A model generated the notes under the pieces. The model was not told where the DNA came from, did no database searches, and was given only the letters and a program-made list of their open reading frames with translations. From NCBI RefSeq assembly GCF_037911585.1, contig NZ_JBAJNS010000001.1, positions 1,549,001-1,613,000 of the forward strand: 64,000 nucleotides of DNA, given 5' to 3'. Each line of letters starts with the position of its first letter. Within the stretch, counting starts at the first letter, position 1. Positions 1 through 9,025 of this stretch are shown here, piece after piece. The stretch is from Streptomyces sp. GSL17-111. GTDB lineage: Bacteria > Actinomycetota > Actinomycetes > Streptomycetales > Streptomycetaceae. The position numbers were made by a program, and so were the translations under genes.

Positions 1-64
1 TGAAGCGAACCCTAGACGCCGACCGGGCCCCGATACAGCCCGACCCCCGCGCGCGGCGGAATCG

Positions 65-376
65 TCATGGCTTTGTGAGCGTTTCGCCCTCGATCGCGAG
101 GATGCGGTGCAGCCGGGTCGCCACCAGGAGGCGCTGCATCTGCGGCGGGACGTCCCGCAGCACCAGGCGCCGGCCGCAACGGCCGGCGCGGCGGTGGGCG
201 CCCATGATGACGCCCAGGCCGGTGGCGTCCCACGAGTCGAGCTGGGCGAGGCTGAGGACGAGGTCCCCGTTGCCGCCGTCGAGCGCGGTGTGCAGGGCGG
301 ATCGGGCGTCCGCTGCGCTGCGCACGTCGAGGCGTCCCCCGACGTACAGCTCGGCGTGGTCGCCCTTGATCTGCAT
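65..376 (-). CDS. STAS-domain anti-sigma-factor antagonist
   Basis: A 103-residue single STAS domain, the usual size of SpoIIAA/RsbV/BldG-type antagonists. In partner switching the unphosphorylated protein binds an RsbW/SpoIIAB-type kinase and so releases a sigma factor. The phospho-acceptor loop reads D50-A51-T52-G53-L54-G55, so threonine stands where most relatives have serine. The ATG start has GGGAG six bases upstream. No kinase or sigma gene lies beside it, so its partner is unknown. The family call rests on the DxTGLG loop and domain size; the biological role is inferred. Confidence 0.85.
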   Translation of the reverse strand: MQIKGDHAELYVGGRLDVRSAADARSALHTALDGGNGDLVLSLAQLDSWDATGLGVIMGAHRRAGRCGRRLVLRDVPPQMQRLLVATRLHRILAIEGETLTKP

Positions 377-542
377 AACCCGCTCCCGGTGCCCGTGGCT
401 CTTACGCTGCGTGAACCTTCATATCCGAATGTCTCACCACACCTGACCGTGGGTCCGGTGGTGAAGTTGCTGTCCGTATGTGAATCGATACGGAATTCAC
501 CCCGTCGGGTGACGTGTGCCGCCGTCCGGCCGCGCGGGCCGC

Positions 543-1394
543 TCAGTAGCGGTAGTAGCCCTCACCGCTCTTGCGGCCCAGGTCGCCCGCGTCGACCATG
601 CGGCGCATCTGCTCGGGCGCCGCGAACTTCTCGTCCTGCGACTCGGTGTAGATGTTGTTCGCCGCGTTGAGCAGGATGTCGATGCCCGTGAGGTCAGCGG
701 TGGCCAGGGGGCCCATCGCGTGCCCGAAGCCGAGCTTGCAGGCGACGTCGATGTCCTCGGCGCTGGCGACGCCCGACTCGCGCAGCTTGGCCGCCTCGAC
801 CACCAGGGCGGTGATGAGCCGGGTGGTGACGAACCCGGCGACGTCCCGGTTGACCACGATGCAGGTCTTCCCCACGCCCTCGGCGAACTCGCGCGCGGCC
901 GCGAGGGTTTCGTCGCTGGTCTTGAGGCCGCGCACCAGCTCGCACAGCTGCATCATCGGCACCGGCGAGAAGAAGTGGGTGCCGACGACCCGCTCGGGGC
1001 GGCGGGTGGCGGCGGCGATCTTGGTGATCGGGATGGCGGAGGTGTTGGACGCCAGGACGGCCTCGTCCTTCACCAGCCCGTCGAGCGTGCGGAAGATCTC
1101 CTGCTTGACCTCCAGCTTCTCGAAGACGGCCTCCACGACGACGTCGGCGTCGGCGGCGGCGTCGAGCTCCGTCGTGGTGGTGATCCGGGCGAGCGCGGCC
1201 TCGGCGTCCTCGGCGGTCAGCTTCCCCTTGGCGACGAACTTCGCGTAGGAGGCCTCGATGCCGCCACGGCCCCGGGCCAGCGCCTCGTCGGTGACATCAC
1301 GCAGCACGACGTTCCAGCCCGCCTGGGCGGAGACCTGCGCGATGCCGGAACCCATGAGTCCGGCTCCGATGACGGCGAGCTTCCTGGCTACCAA
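543..1394 (-). CDS. hbd: 3-hydroxybutyryl-CoA dehydrogenase
   Basis: NAD(P)-dependent 3-hydroxyacyl-CoA dehydrogenase of 283 residues, the normal length for single-function bacterial enzymes. It oxidises or reduces 3-hydroxybutyryl-CoA and acetoacetyl-CoA in short-chain fatty acid or polyester metabolism. The Rossmann glycine motif G10-A-G12-L-M-G15 is at the N-terminus; the catalytic segment has SNTS (116-119) followed by H140 in THFFSPVP. The start is TTG with GAGGGGA about seven bases upstream; no better in-frame ATG precedes the Rossmann strand. It is a lone gene, divergent from the cobalamin adenosyltransferase gene. Use of NAD versus NADP cannot be decided by eye. Confidence 0.9.
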   Translation of the reverse strand: MVARKLAVIGAGLMGSGIAQVSAQAGWNVVLRDVTDEALARGRGGIEASYAKFVAKGKLTAEDAEAALARITTTTELDAAADADVVVEAVFEKLEVKQEIFRTLDGLVKDEAVLASNTSAIPITKIAAATRRPERVVGTHFFSPVPMMQLCELVRGLKTSDETLAAAREFAEGVGKTCIVVNRDVAGFVTTRLITALVVEAAKLRESGVASAEDIDVACKLGFGHAMGPLATADLTGIDILLNAANNIYTESQDEKFAAPEQMRRMVDAGDLGRKSGEGYYRY

Positions 1395-1651
1395 CGTCGT
1401 GTCCCCTCATAAAACAGTCACCTGTGAGTGCTCTCAGGCGGACCATAGCGTCCGTGAGCGGGACGTGGGTGGCGAAGAGATGCGCGTCACGTCTCACCAG
1501 ACGGACATCACATCGGATCGTTATCGGCCGCGCGCTCCCGGCCAGTTGACGGCCGGAGCCGGTCCCCCCGGGCCGCCGGCCGGGGGCCCGGAGCCCACCG
1601 GAACGCGGGCGTCCGCGCGCGGCACGGCGTGTCGGGGCGGGCGGACGGCTC

Positions 1652-1690
1652 CCCCGTCCCGCTCCCCCGTCCTGCTCCCCCGGCCCGCTC
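1652..1690 (+). repeat. 13-bp tandem repeat, three copies
   Basis: Three adjoining 13-base units at 1652-1664, 1665-1677 and 1678-1690. Unit 1 is CCCCGTCCCGCTC; unit 2 differs at one base and unit 3 at one base. The array ends 22 bases before the -10-like element of the adenosyltransferase gene. Function unknown; it may be simple slippage in C-rich DNA. Confidence 0.7.
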
Positions 1691-1712
1691 CCGGCCGGGT
1701 GCCGGGCCGGGC

Positions 1713-1718
1713 TAACCT
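1713..1718 (+). promoter_or_regulatory. -10-like hexamer of a probably leaderless transcript
   Basis: TAACCT lies seven bases before the ATG at 1726, and no Shine-Dalgarno sequence is present between. This spacing places the transcription start at or next to the A of the start codon, a common leaderless layout in Streptomyces. No clear -35 hexamer is visible. Inference from spacing only. Confidence 0.45.
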
Positions 1719-1725
1719 CGGCCCC

Positions 1726-2298
1726 ATGGTCAACCTGACGCGCATCTACACCCGCACCGGCGACGACGGCACGACGGCGCTGGGCGACATGAGCCGCACG
1801 GCGAAGACGGACACCCGCATCTCGGCGTACGCCGACGCGAACGAGGCAAACGCGGCGATCGGTGTGGCCATCGCCCTCGGCGGCCTGGAGGAGGACGTCG
1901 TCACGGTCCTCACCCGGGTGCAGAACGACCTCTTCGACGTCGGTGCCGACCTCTCGACGCCCGTCGTGGAGGACCCGAAGTACCCGCCGCTGCGGGTCGT
2001 GCAGACGTACGTGGACCGGCTGGAAACCGACTGCGACACCTTCCTCGCGGAGCTGGAGAAGCTGCGCAGCTTCATCCTGCCGGGCGGGACGCCCGGTGCC
2101 GCCCTGCTGCACCAGGCGTGCACGGTCGTCCGCCGCGCCGAACGCTCCACCTGGGCGGCGCTGGCCGAGCACGGCGACACGATGAACCCGCTCACCGCGA
2201 CCTACCTCAACCGCCTCTCCGACCTCCTGTTCATCCTCGCCCGCACGGCGAACAAGGCCCGGGGCGACGTGCTGTGGGTACCCGGCGAGAACCGCTGA
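1726..2298 (+). CDS. pduO: PduO-type cob(I)alamin adenosyltransferase
   Basis: A 190-residue ATP:cob(I)alamin adenosyltransferase that transfers the adenosyl group of ATP to reduced corrinoid to make coenzyme B12. The N-terminal ATP-binding motif is YTRTGDDGTT (8-17), followed downstream by the conserved V-R-R-A-E-R segment and YLNRLSD, all hallmarks of the PduO (ACA) type rather than CobA/BtuR. Length matches the single-domain family. The ATG at 1726 is chosen because homology begins there (MVNLTRIYTR); the open frame extends upstream but that part is low-complexity. There is no ribosome site, which agrees with a leaderless mRNA. It converges on hemC. Confidence 0.93.
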   Translation: MVNLTRIYTRTGDDGTTALGDMSRTAKTDTRISAYADANEANAAIGVAIALGGLEEDVVTVLTRVQNDLFDVGADLSTPVVEDPKYPPLRVVQTYVDRLETDCDTFLAELEKLRSFILPGGTPGAALLHQACTVVRRAERSTWAALAEHGDTMNPLTATYLNRLSDLLFILARTANKARGDVLWVPGENR

Positions 2299-2491
2299 GG
2301 CGGCGCCGCAGGAGGTACCGGGTGAGCGCGGCCGGCGGAAGCGTCCCCACGGCGAGGAGGAGCCGGGGCGCGACGAGGAACCCGGCCCTGCCCTCCGCCC
2401 GGACGCCGGCCTCCGGGCCGGCGACGTGGACGGTGACGTCGCCCCGGTCCGGGGGTCAACGGGGCGTCGTACTCCCCGTTCAGGTGCGCGG

Positions 2492-3424
2492 TCAGTGCGC
2501 GATGCCGTCGATCAGCTCGCGGGCGCCCTGCCGCAGGAGCGCGACGGCGACGGACGTGCCGAGGGTGGCCGGGTCGAGTCGGCCGGCCCACTCGTGGGCG
2601 TTGAGCACCGTCTTGCCGTCGGGCGTGAACACACAGGCCCGCAGCGACAGATCGCCGTGCCCGGCCCGCGCGTACCCGGCGATCGGGCTGTTGCAGTGCC
2701 CCTGGAGCACGTGCAGGAACATCCGCTCGGCGGTGGCCTCGCGGTGGGTCGCCGGGTCGCCGAGGCCGCTGACGGCGTCGATGAGCTCGGCGTCGTCCTC
2801 CCGGCACTGGAGGGCGAGAATGCCCGCGCCGATCGGCGGGCACATCGTCTCCACCGACAGGATGTCCGTGGCGACGTCCATCCGCCCGATGCGCTCCAGC
2901 CCGGAGACGGCCAGCAGCAGCGCGTCGGCGTCCCCGGCCGCCAGCTTCTCCATCCGGCGCCCGGCGTTGCCGCGCATCGGCACGCACTCCAGGTGCGGGT
3001 GCGAGGCGGCGAGCTGCGCTCTGCGGCGCACCGACGACGTCCCGACGCGGGTACCGGCCGGCAGCTCGTCGAGGGTGAGGCCGCCGGGGTGGATCAGGGC
3101 GTCGCGCACGTCGTCGCGCTTGAGGAAGGCGGCGAACGTCGTACCGGCGGGCAGCGGACGGTCGGCCGGGACGTCCTTGACGCAGTGCACCGCGAGGTCG
3201 GCCGCACCGGCCAGCAGCGCGGCGTCCACCTCCTTGGTGAACGCGCCCTTCCCGCCGAGCCGCGCCAGGTCGCCCATCCACCGGTCGCCCGCGGTGGTGA
3301 CGGGGACGACCTCCGTGCGCACGCCCGGGTGCAGTACGGCCAACTCGGCGCGCACCCGCTCGACCTGGGCCAGGGCCATCGGGGAGGAACGCGACACGAT
3401 ACGGATCAACTCAGGCACGGCCAT
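2492..3424 (-). CDS. hemC: Hydroxymethylbilane synthase (porphobilinogen deaminase), divergent copy
   Basis: Tetrapyrrole enzyme of 310 residues that polymerises four porphobilinogens into hydroxymethylbilane. Key residues are in place: D84 in the HCVKDVP segment (usually HSxKDxP), R151 of the RGN motif, and C244 in GHCNSPI, the site that carries the dipyrromethane cofactor. Several motifs are off-consensus ([18 protein letters not shown]), which suggests a paralogue or a diverged copy. In Streptomyces the main hemC usually sits with hemA and hemD, and none of those genes is here. The ATG at 3424 is preceded by TATCGT six bases upstream and no Shine-Dalgarno, so the transcript may be leaderless. 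Confidence 0.85.
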   Translation of the reverse strand: MAVPELIRIVSRSSPMALAQVERVRAELAVLHPGVRTEVVPVTTAGDRWMGDLARLGGKGAFTKEVDAALLAGAADLAVHCVKDVPADRPLPAGTTFAAFLKRDDVRDALIHPGGLTLDELPAGTRVGTSSVRRRAQLAASHPHLECVPMRGNAGRRMEKLAAGDADALLLAVSGLERIGRMDVATDILSVETMCPPIGAGILALQCREDDAELIDAVSGLGDPATHREATAERMFLHVLQGHCNSPIAGYARAGHGDLSLRACVFTPDGKTVLNAHEWAGRLDPATLGTSVAVALLRQGARELIDGIAH

Positions 3425-3556
3425 GGGCACACGATAGTCCGTCAGATACCGTCCTCCCGACTCCCGCCCGACCCCCTGCCGGGCCCCCTCCCGGCCCCCG
3501 GCTGCCCCGATCAGGCACGATGGGCCCGGACGCCACGGGACGGGGGATCGGGAACC

Positions 3557-4414
3557 ATGACGAACGACGCCGGAGAGGCCGGATCCACCGACAGCACAGC
3601 GCCGACGGGAGCGCACCCGCCGTCCGCACTGCGCGCGGACTGCGGGAGCTGCTTCGCGCTGTGTTGCGTGGCACTGCCCTTCACCGCCTCGGCGGACTTC
3701 GCGGTGGACAAGGCGGCCGGTGAGCCCTGCGGCCACCTGCGGGCGGACTTCCGCTGCGGCATCCACGCCGACCTGCGGCAGCGCGGTTTCCCCGGCTGCA
3801 CGGTCTTCGACTGCTTCGGCGCCGGTCAGAAGGTCTCCCAGGTGACCTTCGGCGGGAAGGACTGGCGGTCGGCCCCGGAGACGGCGCGGCCGATGTTCGA
3901 CGTCCTGCCCGTGATGCGGCAGTTGCACGAGCTGCTGTGGTACGTGTCCGAGGCGCTGACGCTGCCCGGCGCCGCGCCCCTCCACGGCGAGTTGCGGGCC
4001 GTGCGGGACCGCGTGGAGCGGCTGACGCGGGGTGGGGCGGCGGAGGTGACGGCGGTGGACGTCCCCGGCGAGCGGCGGGTCGTCGGCGCGCTGCTCGCGC
4101 GGGTGAGCGAGCTGGTGCGGTCGGGCGTGCCCGGCCGCCGCCGCGACCACCGGGGCGCGGATCTCGTCGGTGCCCGCCTGCGGGGCGCGCGGCTGCGCGG
4201 CGCCGGCCTGCGGGGGGCGTACCTCATCGGAGCGGACCTGCGCGGAGCGGACCTGCGCGAGGCCGACGTGCTCGGGGCCGACCTGCGCGGCGCGGACCTC
4301 TCGGGAGCCGACCTGACCGGCGCCCTCTTCCTCACCCGTCCCCAGGTGAACGCGGCGCGCGGCGACGCCTCGACCACGCTGCCGCCCGGACTCGACCGCC
4401 CTACTCACTGGTAA
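3557..4414 (+). CDS. Cys-rich N-terminal domain plus pentapeptide-repeat protein
   Basis: A 285-residue protein with two parts. The first 90 residues hold eight cysteines (C29, C32, C36, C37, C58, C67, C81, C86) in CxxC, CC and spaced patterns that could bind zinc or an iron-sulfur cluster. Residues about 198-260 contain roughly a dozen pentapeptide units of the A(D/R)LxG type, which fold as a right-handed beta helix. The middle (100-190) is mostly helical. No signal peptide or membrane segment. Pentapeptide proteins include DNA mimics that act on gyrase, but nothing here proves that role. The ATG at 3557 follows a weak GGGAA. Function unknown. Confidence 0.85.
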   Translation: MTNDAGEAGSTDSTAPTGAHPPSALRADCGSCFALCCVALPFTASADFAVDKAAGEPCGHLRADFRCGIHADLRQRGFPGCTVFDCFGAGQKVSQVTFGGKDWRSAPETARPMFDVLPVMRQLHELLWYVSEALTLPGAAPLHGELRAVRDRVERLTRGGAAEVTAVDVPGERRVVGALLARVSELVRSGVPGRRRDHRGADLVGARLRGARLRGAGLRGAYLIGADLRGADLREADVLGADLRGADLSGADLTGALFLTRPQVNAARGDASTTLPPGLDRPTHW

Positions 4415-4532
4415 CGATCGGGGGCGCGGCTCTAGGCGGACGGCCGTGCCGTGGTCTGTAATGGCCCGGTCCCGCACGTGGTGGCGCCGCTCAGGGCAGC
4501 GCTGACCGGCCCGTACCGGAGGTAGGCCCCCC

Positions 4533-5180
4533 TTGAGCACCAGCACCCTCCCCGCCCCTTCGCGCCGCAGGGTCGGTGCCCTCGGCCTCGTCCTCGGCGG
4601 GCTGACCGTGGGCGTCGTCACGGCCGGGGTCGTCCTCCTCGCCGGTGACCACGACGGTGTCCCCGACGACGGGCCGCACCGGCTGCTGCCACCGGAGGCG
4701 GCCGGTACGTCCTACCGCACCGGTGACGCCGTCCTGCCCGAGGGCGCCGAGCGGACCGTCGAGGCCTTCGGCGTCGAGGACGCGACGACCGTCAACGCCA
4801 ACTACGCCCGTGGCGAGGAGCAGTTCGCCATCTTCGCCGGGGCCTACGGCCGCGTCGAGGACCCGGCACACGCCGTGGACGCCGCCTTCGCCCAGCTCGA
4901 CGCCGCCGTGGCGCAGGCACCCGACCCGACGACGGAGCTCCGCGGCGAGCCCGAGCGCGTCACCCCGCAGGGGGCCGAGGACGCCGTCGTGAAGTGCCGG
5001 CTGGCCGTGGGTACCGGTCTGCGCTCCGAGGAGCCGCAGGAGACGCAGTTCTGCATGTGGGCGGACCACAGCACGGCGGGCATGGTCGTCGTCTCGCGGG
5101 CGAGCGGGCGGATCAGCCGGGAGGAGGCCGCGCGCTTCACCGCCGACCTGCGCCACTCCGCCCGGCTGCCCGCGTCGTAG
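4533..5180 (+). CDS. Membrane-anchored exported protein, function unknown
   Basis: A 215-residue protein with a basic N-terminus (RRR at 11-13), one hydrophobic segment (about 14-37) and a hydrophilic exterior domain. The segment has no lipobox cysteine, so it is an uncleaved anchor or a cleaved signal peptide rather than a lipoprotein. Two cysteines in the second half (KCRLA and FCMWAD) could form a disulfide outside the cell. The start is TTG with GGAGGT about nine bases upstream (4518-4523). It precedes the SDR gene by 34 bases and may share a transcript with it. I do not recognise a named family. Confidence 0.8.
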   Translation: MSTSTLPAPSRRRVGALGLVLGGLTVGVVTAGVVLLAGDHDGVPDDGPHRLLPPEAAGTSYRTGDAVLPEGAERTVEAFGVEDATTVNANYARGEEQFAIFAGAYGRVEDPAHAVDAAFAQLDAAVAQAPDPTTELRGEPERVTPQGAEDAVVKCRLAVGTGLRSEEPQETQFCMWADHSTAGMVVVSRASGRISREEAARFTADLRHSARLPAS

Positions 5181-5214
5181 GGTGAGGCCCCGCCCGATCC
5201 GAGAGGACCGCCCC

Positions 5215-6033
5215 GTGCCGGACGACGCCGCACCCGCTCCGCGACGACCCGACGCCCCCGACTCCGCCGGCTTCCCCGCCACGGGCCGACGGGTGCTGGT
5301 GACGGGCGCGGCGCGCGGCCTCGGACGGGCCGTGGCGCGGGCGTTCGCCGCCGCCGGGGACCGGGTGGCCGTCCACTACGGCACCCGGCGCGCCGAGGCG
5401 GAGGCCACGGCGGCGGGCCTGGACGGCACCGGTCACGTGGTGCTCGGGGCCGACCTGGGGGCGCACGGGCGGGCGGCGGACCTCGTGGACGCGGCCGCCG
5501 CCGCACTGGGCGGCGTCGACGTGCTGGTCAACAACGCCGCCGTCAACACGCCGCACCCACCGGTCGGGACGGGCGCGGCGGAGTGGGCGGACGCCTGGGA
5601 ACGCCACGTCGCCGTCAACCTGCTGGCGCCCGCGCACGCCTCCCACGCCGCCGCGCGGCACATGATCGCCCAGGGGACGGGCGGCCGGATCGTCAACGTC
5701 GGTTCACGCGGGGCGTTCCGCGGTGAGCCCGACCATCCCGCCTACGGCGCGACGAAGGCCGGGCTGCACGCGCTGGGCCAGTCGCTGGCGGTGGCGCTCG
5801 CCCCGCACGGGATCGCCGTCGCCTCGGTGGCGCCCGGCTTCATCGACACCGACCGCGTCGCCCACCGGCTCCGTGGCGCGGAGGGGGAACGCATCCGGGC
5901 GCAGAGCCCCTTCGGCCGGGTCGCCACCCCGGAGGAGGTCGCGGCCGCCGTGCTGTGGCTGGCCTCGCCCCAGGCCCAGTGGAGCTCCGGTACCGTCCTG
6001 GACCTCAACGGCGCCTCCCACCTCCGCACCTGA
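5215..6033 (+). CDS. SDR-family NAD(P)-dependent oxidoreductase
   Basis: Classical short-chain dehydrogenase/reductase of 272 residues. It has the cofactor motif TGAARGLG (30-37), the NNAA structural motif, the catalytic serine in NVGSRG and the YxxxK pair in YGATK. The end (SSGTVLDLNGA) matches the FabG-like group that usually ends in G-x-x-x-x-V-D-G. A GTG at 5215 is preferred over the upstream GTG at 5182 because GAGAGGA (5201-5207) sits seven bases before it. The first 20 residues are Pro/Ala-rich and not conserved in the family. Substrate unknown. Confidence 0.88.
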   Translation: MPDDAAPAPRRPDAPDSAGFPATGRRVLVTGAARGLGRAVARAFAAAGDRVAVHYGTRRAEAEATAAGLDGTGHVVLGADLGAHGRAADLVDAAAAALGGVDVLVNNAAVNTPHPPVGTGAAEWADAWERHVAVNLLAPAHASHAAARHMIAQGTGGRIVNVGSRGAFRGEPDHPAYGATKAGLHALGQSLAVALAPHGIAVASVAPGFIDTDRVAHRLRGAEGERIRAQSPFGRVATPEEVAAAVLWLASPQAQWSSGTVLDLNGASHLRT

Positions 6034-6142
6034 CGTTCCCCGGCCACCCCGCCGCCGCACGCCGCCGCACCCGACGCTCGGCGGCGCCGGAGCGGCGGTC
6101 ACGGTCCCGCGAAAGGGACTGCTCACCGCCCATCCACGCGGG

Positions 6143-6148
6143 TAGCCT
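6143..6148 (+). promoter_or_regulatory. -10-like hexamer of a probably leaderless transcript
   Basis: TAGCCT lies seven bases before the ATG at 6156, without a Shine-Dalgarno in between. The geometry is the same as at 1713-1718. Inference from spacing. Confidence 0.4.
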
Positions 6149-6155
6149 GCCGCAC

Positions 6156-8948
6156 ATGTCTGCATCGGGGCCGTCGTTCACCGGGGTGCACGAGCTGCTG
6201 TCCATGATCAGGGGCCTCATCGAGCGGCGGCGGTTCCTGGCCGGCACCCCGGACACGGAGGTGCGGGGCGACCATCCGTTACCCCTGGTGTGCCTGCTCC
6301 GCGAGGAGGGCACGAACGACTTCCTCCCGGCCCTGCACCGGGGCCTAGGTGGCCATGACGCGCCCCAGGTCCCGCACGCCTACGTCGACGCGGCCACGGT
6401 GGACGATCACGTCCTGGACCGCTGGGCGAGCACGGACCGGCAGACGCCTCCCCTCCTCCCGCTGCTGGACGAGCTCAGCGCCGCGCTCGGCGCGGACCGG
6501 TTCGGCGGGCGTCCGCTGAGGTTCGGGCTCTACGGGCTCGCGGACTGGCTGACGGCCCAGCGGCTCTCCCCGGATCAGGGCGGCCACGAACAGGAGATCG
6601 TCGACCTGCTGCGGCGCCGGAGCGGCCGGGTGCGGGAGTCCGATTCGGCGGCGCTCACCACCGCGTTCGCCTCCGCACCGAACTCCGTCGGCATGGTGGG
6701 CTCGATGCTGCTCCTGCTGCTGACGGCGGGCCGACGGCTGGGGCTGCGGCGGCTCGGACGGCGCGTGCCCGGGCTGGGCCGCGAGGCACGCTGGTTCATG
6801 CGCCGCCAGCCGTACATGATCCCCCGGCACTCCACGAGCTTCGCCGGGTTCGCCGAGCGGCTCACCGAGGGCCGGCGCGCCTCGGAGAACCCGGAGCAGG
6901 TCAAGAAGCTGCTGGTGCACGCCTTCCTGGAGGACCTGCGCCGGGTCTACCGGCGGCGGCACCGGCACCTCCTGCCCAAGCGCTCCGGATGGCGGCGGAC
7001 CGCCTACACCACCGTGCTCCTGGACAACGTGACCGAGGGGAACGGCGGCTGGGAGCTGCTGCGGCTCATCAACGAAGTCCGCAACGAGACCGGCGAGCTC
7101 GATCCGCTGCTGGTCGTGGCGGCGGCCCGGCGGCGGCCGAGCTCCCCCGAGGCGGAGGAGTCGGCCGAGCCCCACCCGCCCCAGGAGGCGCACCGGGCGC
7201 TGGAGCACTGGCTGAACACCCTGCCCGGCAGGCGGCAGCGGCTGGTGGAGAACGCCAGGTACCTGTGGATCGGCCTGCCCCCGCAGGCCGATGAGGAGCC
7301 CGGTGCGCGGGACGCGTGGCGGGCCGTCGCGTCCTTCCGGCCCCGCGCCGCTCCCCTGCCGGCCCGTCGGGGCGTCGGTGAGGTGCTGCTGTCCGCCGCC
7401 CTGGTCCTGACGCTGCTTCCCGTGACCGCGAACGTGGTGAGGTCCTGGAGCGCCGACTGCGCCTACGTCCGGCCGGGTTTCGTCGACGGTGTCTCCGTGC
7501 GGGTCGCCGAGCTGGGCCGGAGCGACCGCCAGTGCATCGGCTACAGCGACAGCGCGGTACAGGTCTTCGGCGGCAACCCCCGGCTCCGCGCCGCGCAGGC
7601 CGCCATCTTCGAGCAGAACGAGGTGGCCGCCCGGCTGCACGAACAGCAGCCCGGCCGTCCCCACCTCGGCATCGTCCACTTCGTCGGCCTCACCCACCGG
7701 GCGGCCTCGCCCGACACCGACCACGCGGCCGCCGAGGAGCTGGAGGGGCTGCTCCTGCGGCAGCGGGCGCAGAACGTGAAGTCGGAGACGCAGCCGCTGC
7801 TGCGCGTCATCGTCGCCAACGGCGGGGACGGGATGCGCAGGGCCCCCGAGGTCGTGCGGGACATGCTTCGTCCACTGTTCGACGCCGACCCCTCGGTGCT
7901 GGGCGTGGTCGGGCTCGACCGGACCGTCGAGGAGACCGAGCGGGCGATCACGGAGCTCGGACTCGCCGGCATCCCGGCCGTCGGCACCACCCTCACCGGC
8001 TCCGGGCTGGCCGACCTGTCGCCGCTGTACTTCCAGATGGTCCCCGACAACACCCGGCAGGCCCGGCTGATCGCCCGGTACGCGGCGCACCTGGGGGCGG
8101 GGAAGGTCACGCTCCACCACCCGGAGGACGGGGACAGCTACGTCGACAGCCTCCTGGCCGCCACGCGGACCGAGTTGGGGGCGGCCGGTCTGGCCACGGA
8201 GTCGCGGGGCTGGCGGTCCGTCGGGCAGGTGGCGTCGCTGTGCGCGGACGACACCGACCGCAGGGACGAGATCGTCTACTACATAGGGCGCGAGAACACC
8301 TTCTTCGACTTCATCAGGTCGGTGACCAAGGGCTGCACCAGCCGTCGCGGGCTGCCGCGCATCATCGCCGCCGACGCCGTGTCGCGCTTCGTCGCCCAGA
8401 AGGAGAGCCGCAGCCACAGCTCCCTGGCGGGCCAGCCGATGGCCTACGTGGGCATGGGCGGTCTCGTCACCCTGGCCGGGGCCTCCTGCGTCGAGGAGGG
8501 GCGGCCCGCGTCCCTCCTGGGCCCGGGCACACCGCTGGACGCGTTCTGCGCCGGCTACGCGAACCTGCACCGCGAGCTGGCCCGCACGCTCCCGGAGGAC
8601 GAGGCCCCGCAGATGCCGTGGCCCGCCGAGCGCACCGGTACGACCTACGACGTGGCCGGGCTCTTCGTGGACGCGACGGCCACCCTCCACGAACGGCTCG
8701 ATCCGTCCGGGACGGGCGCCGCCCCGCACCGAGCCGCCGTGGCCCAGCAGTTCCGCGACAGCACGTTCCAGGGGGCGACGGGTGAGGTCGACTTCCGCGA
8801 GGACCGGGTGGGGAACGCCCGCAACCTCGCGGTCCTGGAGGTCGCCGACATCTACGACCTGGAGTCCGCACCCGGCTGCGTCTTCATGCTCGGCGACCTC
8901 TTCCACCCCGGCCAGCCGAGGGACACCGCCACGGGGTGCCCGCGCTGA
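6156..8948 (+). CDS. Membrane receptor-like protein: decayed NTPase-like half, TM helix, type-1 periplasmic-binding domain
   Basis: A 930-residue protein. Residues 1-400 lack a signal peptide and look cytosolic. They resemble a STAND/AAA-like NTPase that has lost its P-loop: where Walker A is expected (about 43-60) there is LVCLLREEGTNDF with no GK(S/T), while a Walker-B-like VLLDN is kept at 287-291. A transmembrane helix spans about 408-428. Residues about 500-920 form a type-1 periplasmic-binding fold like branched-chain amino acid receptors (LivJ group), with segments such as GVVGLDRTVEET and AGIPAVGTTLTGSG. The topology implies a ligand-sensing exterior and an intracellular domain. A short hydrophobic stretch at 177-190 is probably buried. 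No transporter genes are adjacent. Ligand and output are unknown. Confidence 0.8.
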   Translation: MSASGPSFTGVHELLSMIRGLIERRRFLAGTPDTEVRGDHPLPLVCLLREEGTNDFLPALHRGLGGHDAPQVPHAYVDAATVDDHVLDRWASTDRQTPPLLPLLDELSAALGADRFGGRPLRFGLYGLADWLTAQRLSPDQGGHEQEIVDLLRRRSGRVRESDSAALTTAFASAPNSVGMVGSMLLLLLTAGRRLGLRRLGRRVPGLGREARWFMRRQPYMIPRHSTSFAGFAERLTEGRRASENPEQVKKLLVHAFLEDLRRVYRRRHRHLLPKRSGWRRTAYTTVLLDNVTEGNGGWELLRLINEVRNETGELDPLLVVAAARRRPSSPEAEESAEPHPPQEAHRALEHWLNTLPGRRQRLVENARYLWIGLPPQADEEPGARDAWRAVASFRPRAAPLPARRGVGEVLLSAALVLTLLPVTANVVRSWSADCAYVRPGFVDGVSVRVAELGRSDRQCIGYSDSAVQVFGGNPRLRAAQAAIFEQNEVAARLHEQQPGRPHLGIVHFVGLTHRAASPDTDHAAAEELEGLLLRQRAQNVKSETQPLLRVIVANGGDGMRRAPEVVRDMLRPLFDADPSVLGVVGLDRTVEETERAITELGLAGIPAVGTTLTGSGLADLSPLYFQMVPDNTRQARLIARYAAHLGAGKVTLHHPEDGDSYVDSLLAATRTELGAAGLATESRGWRSVGQVASLCADDTDRRDEIVYYIGRENTFFDFIRSVTKGCTSRRGLPRIIAADAVSRFVAQKESRSHSSLAGQPMAYVGMGGLVTLAGASCVEEGRPASLLGPGTPLDAFCAGYANLHRELARTLPEDEAPQMPWPAERTGTTYDVAGLFVDATATLHERLDPSGTGAAPHRAAVAQQFRDSTFQGATGEVDFREDRVGNARNLAVLEVADIYDLESAPGCVFMLGDLFHPGQPRDTATGCPR

Positions 8949-9025
8949 TCCCCGCCGGCGTGCGAGCGTGGAGGCATGCGGAGAGCGGAGAGGCGGCGAC
9001 GGCGGTGACGGGGAGGAGCAGGCCG

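Larger units (their letters stand above)
1395..1725. other. Divergent intergenic region, hbd / cobalamin adenosyltransferase
   Basis: 331 bases without a gene between two divergent coding regions. The left third is AT-richer and should carry the hbd promoter. The middle (about 1555-1610) is very GC-rich and can fold. The right end holds a three-copy 13-bp tandem repeat (1652-1690) and a -10-like hexamer seven bases from the next start codon. I saw no cobalamin-riboswitch-like B12 box, although the downstream gene acts on cobalamin. Confidence 0.6.

Noticed and set aside
1395..1725. Possible cobalamin riboswitch ahead of the adenosyltransferase gene
   Set aside because: No B12-box-like sequence is visible and the start looks leaderless, leaving no room for a leader RNA.
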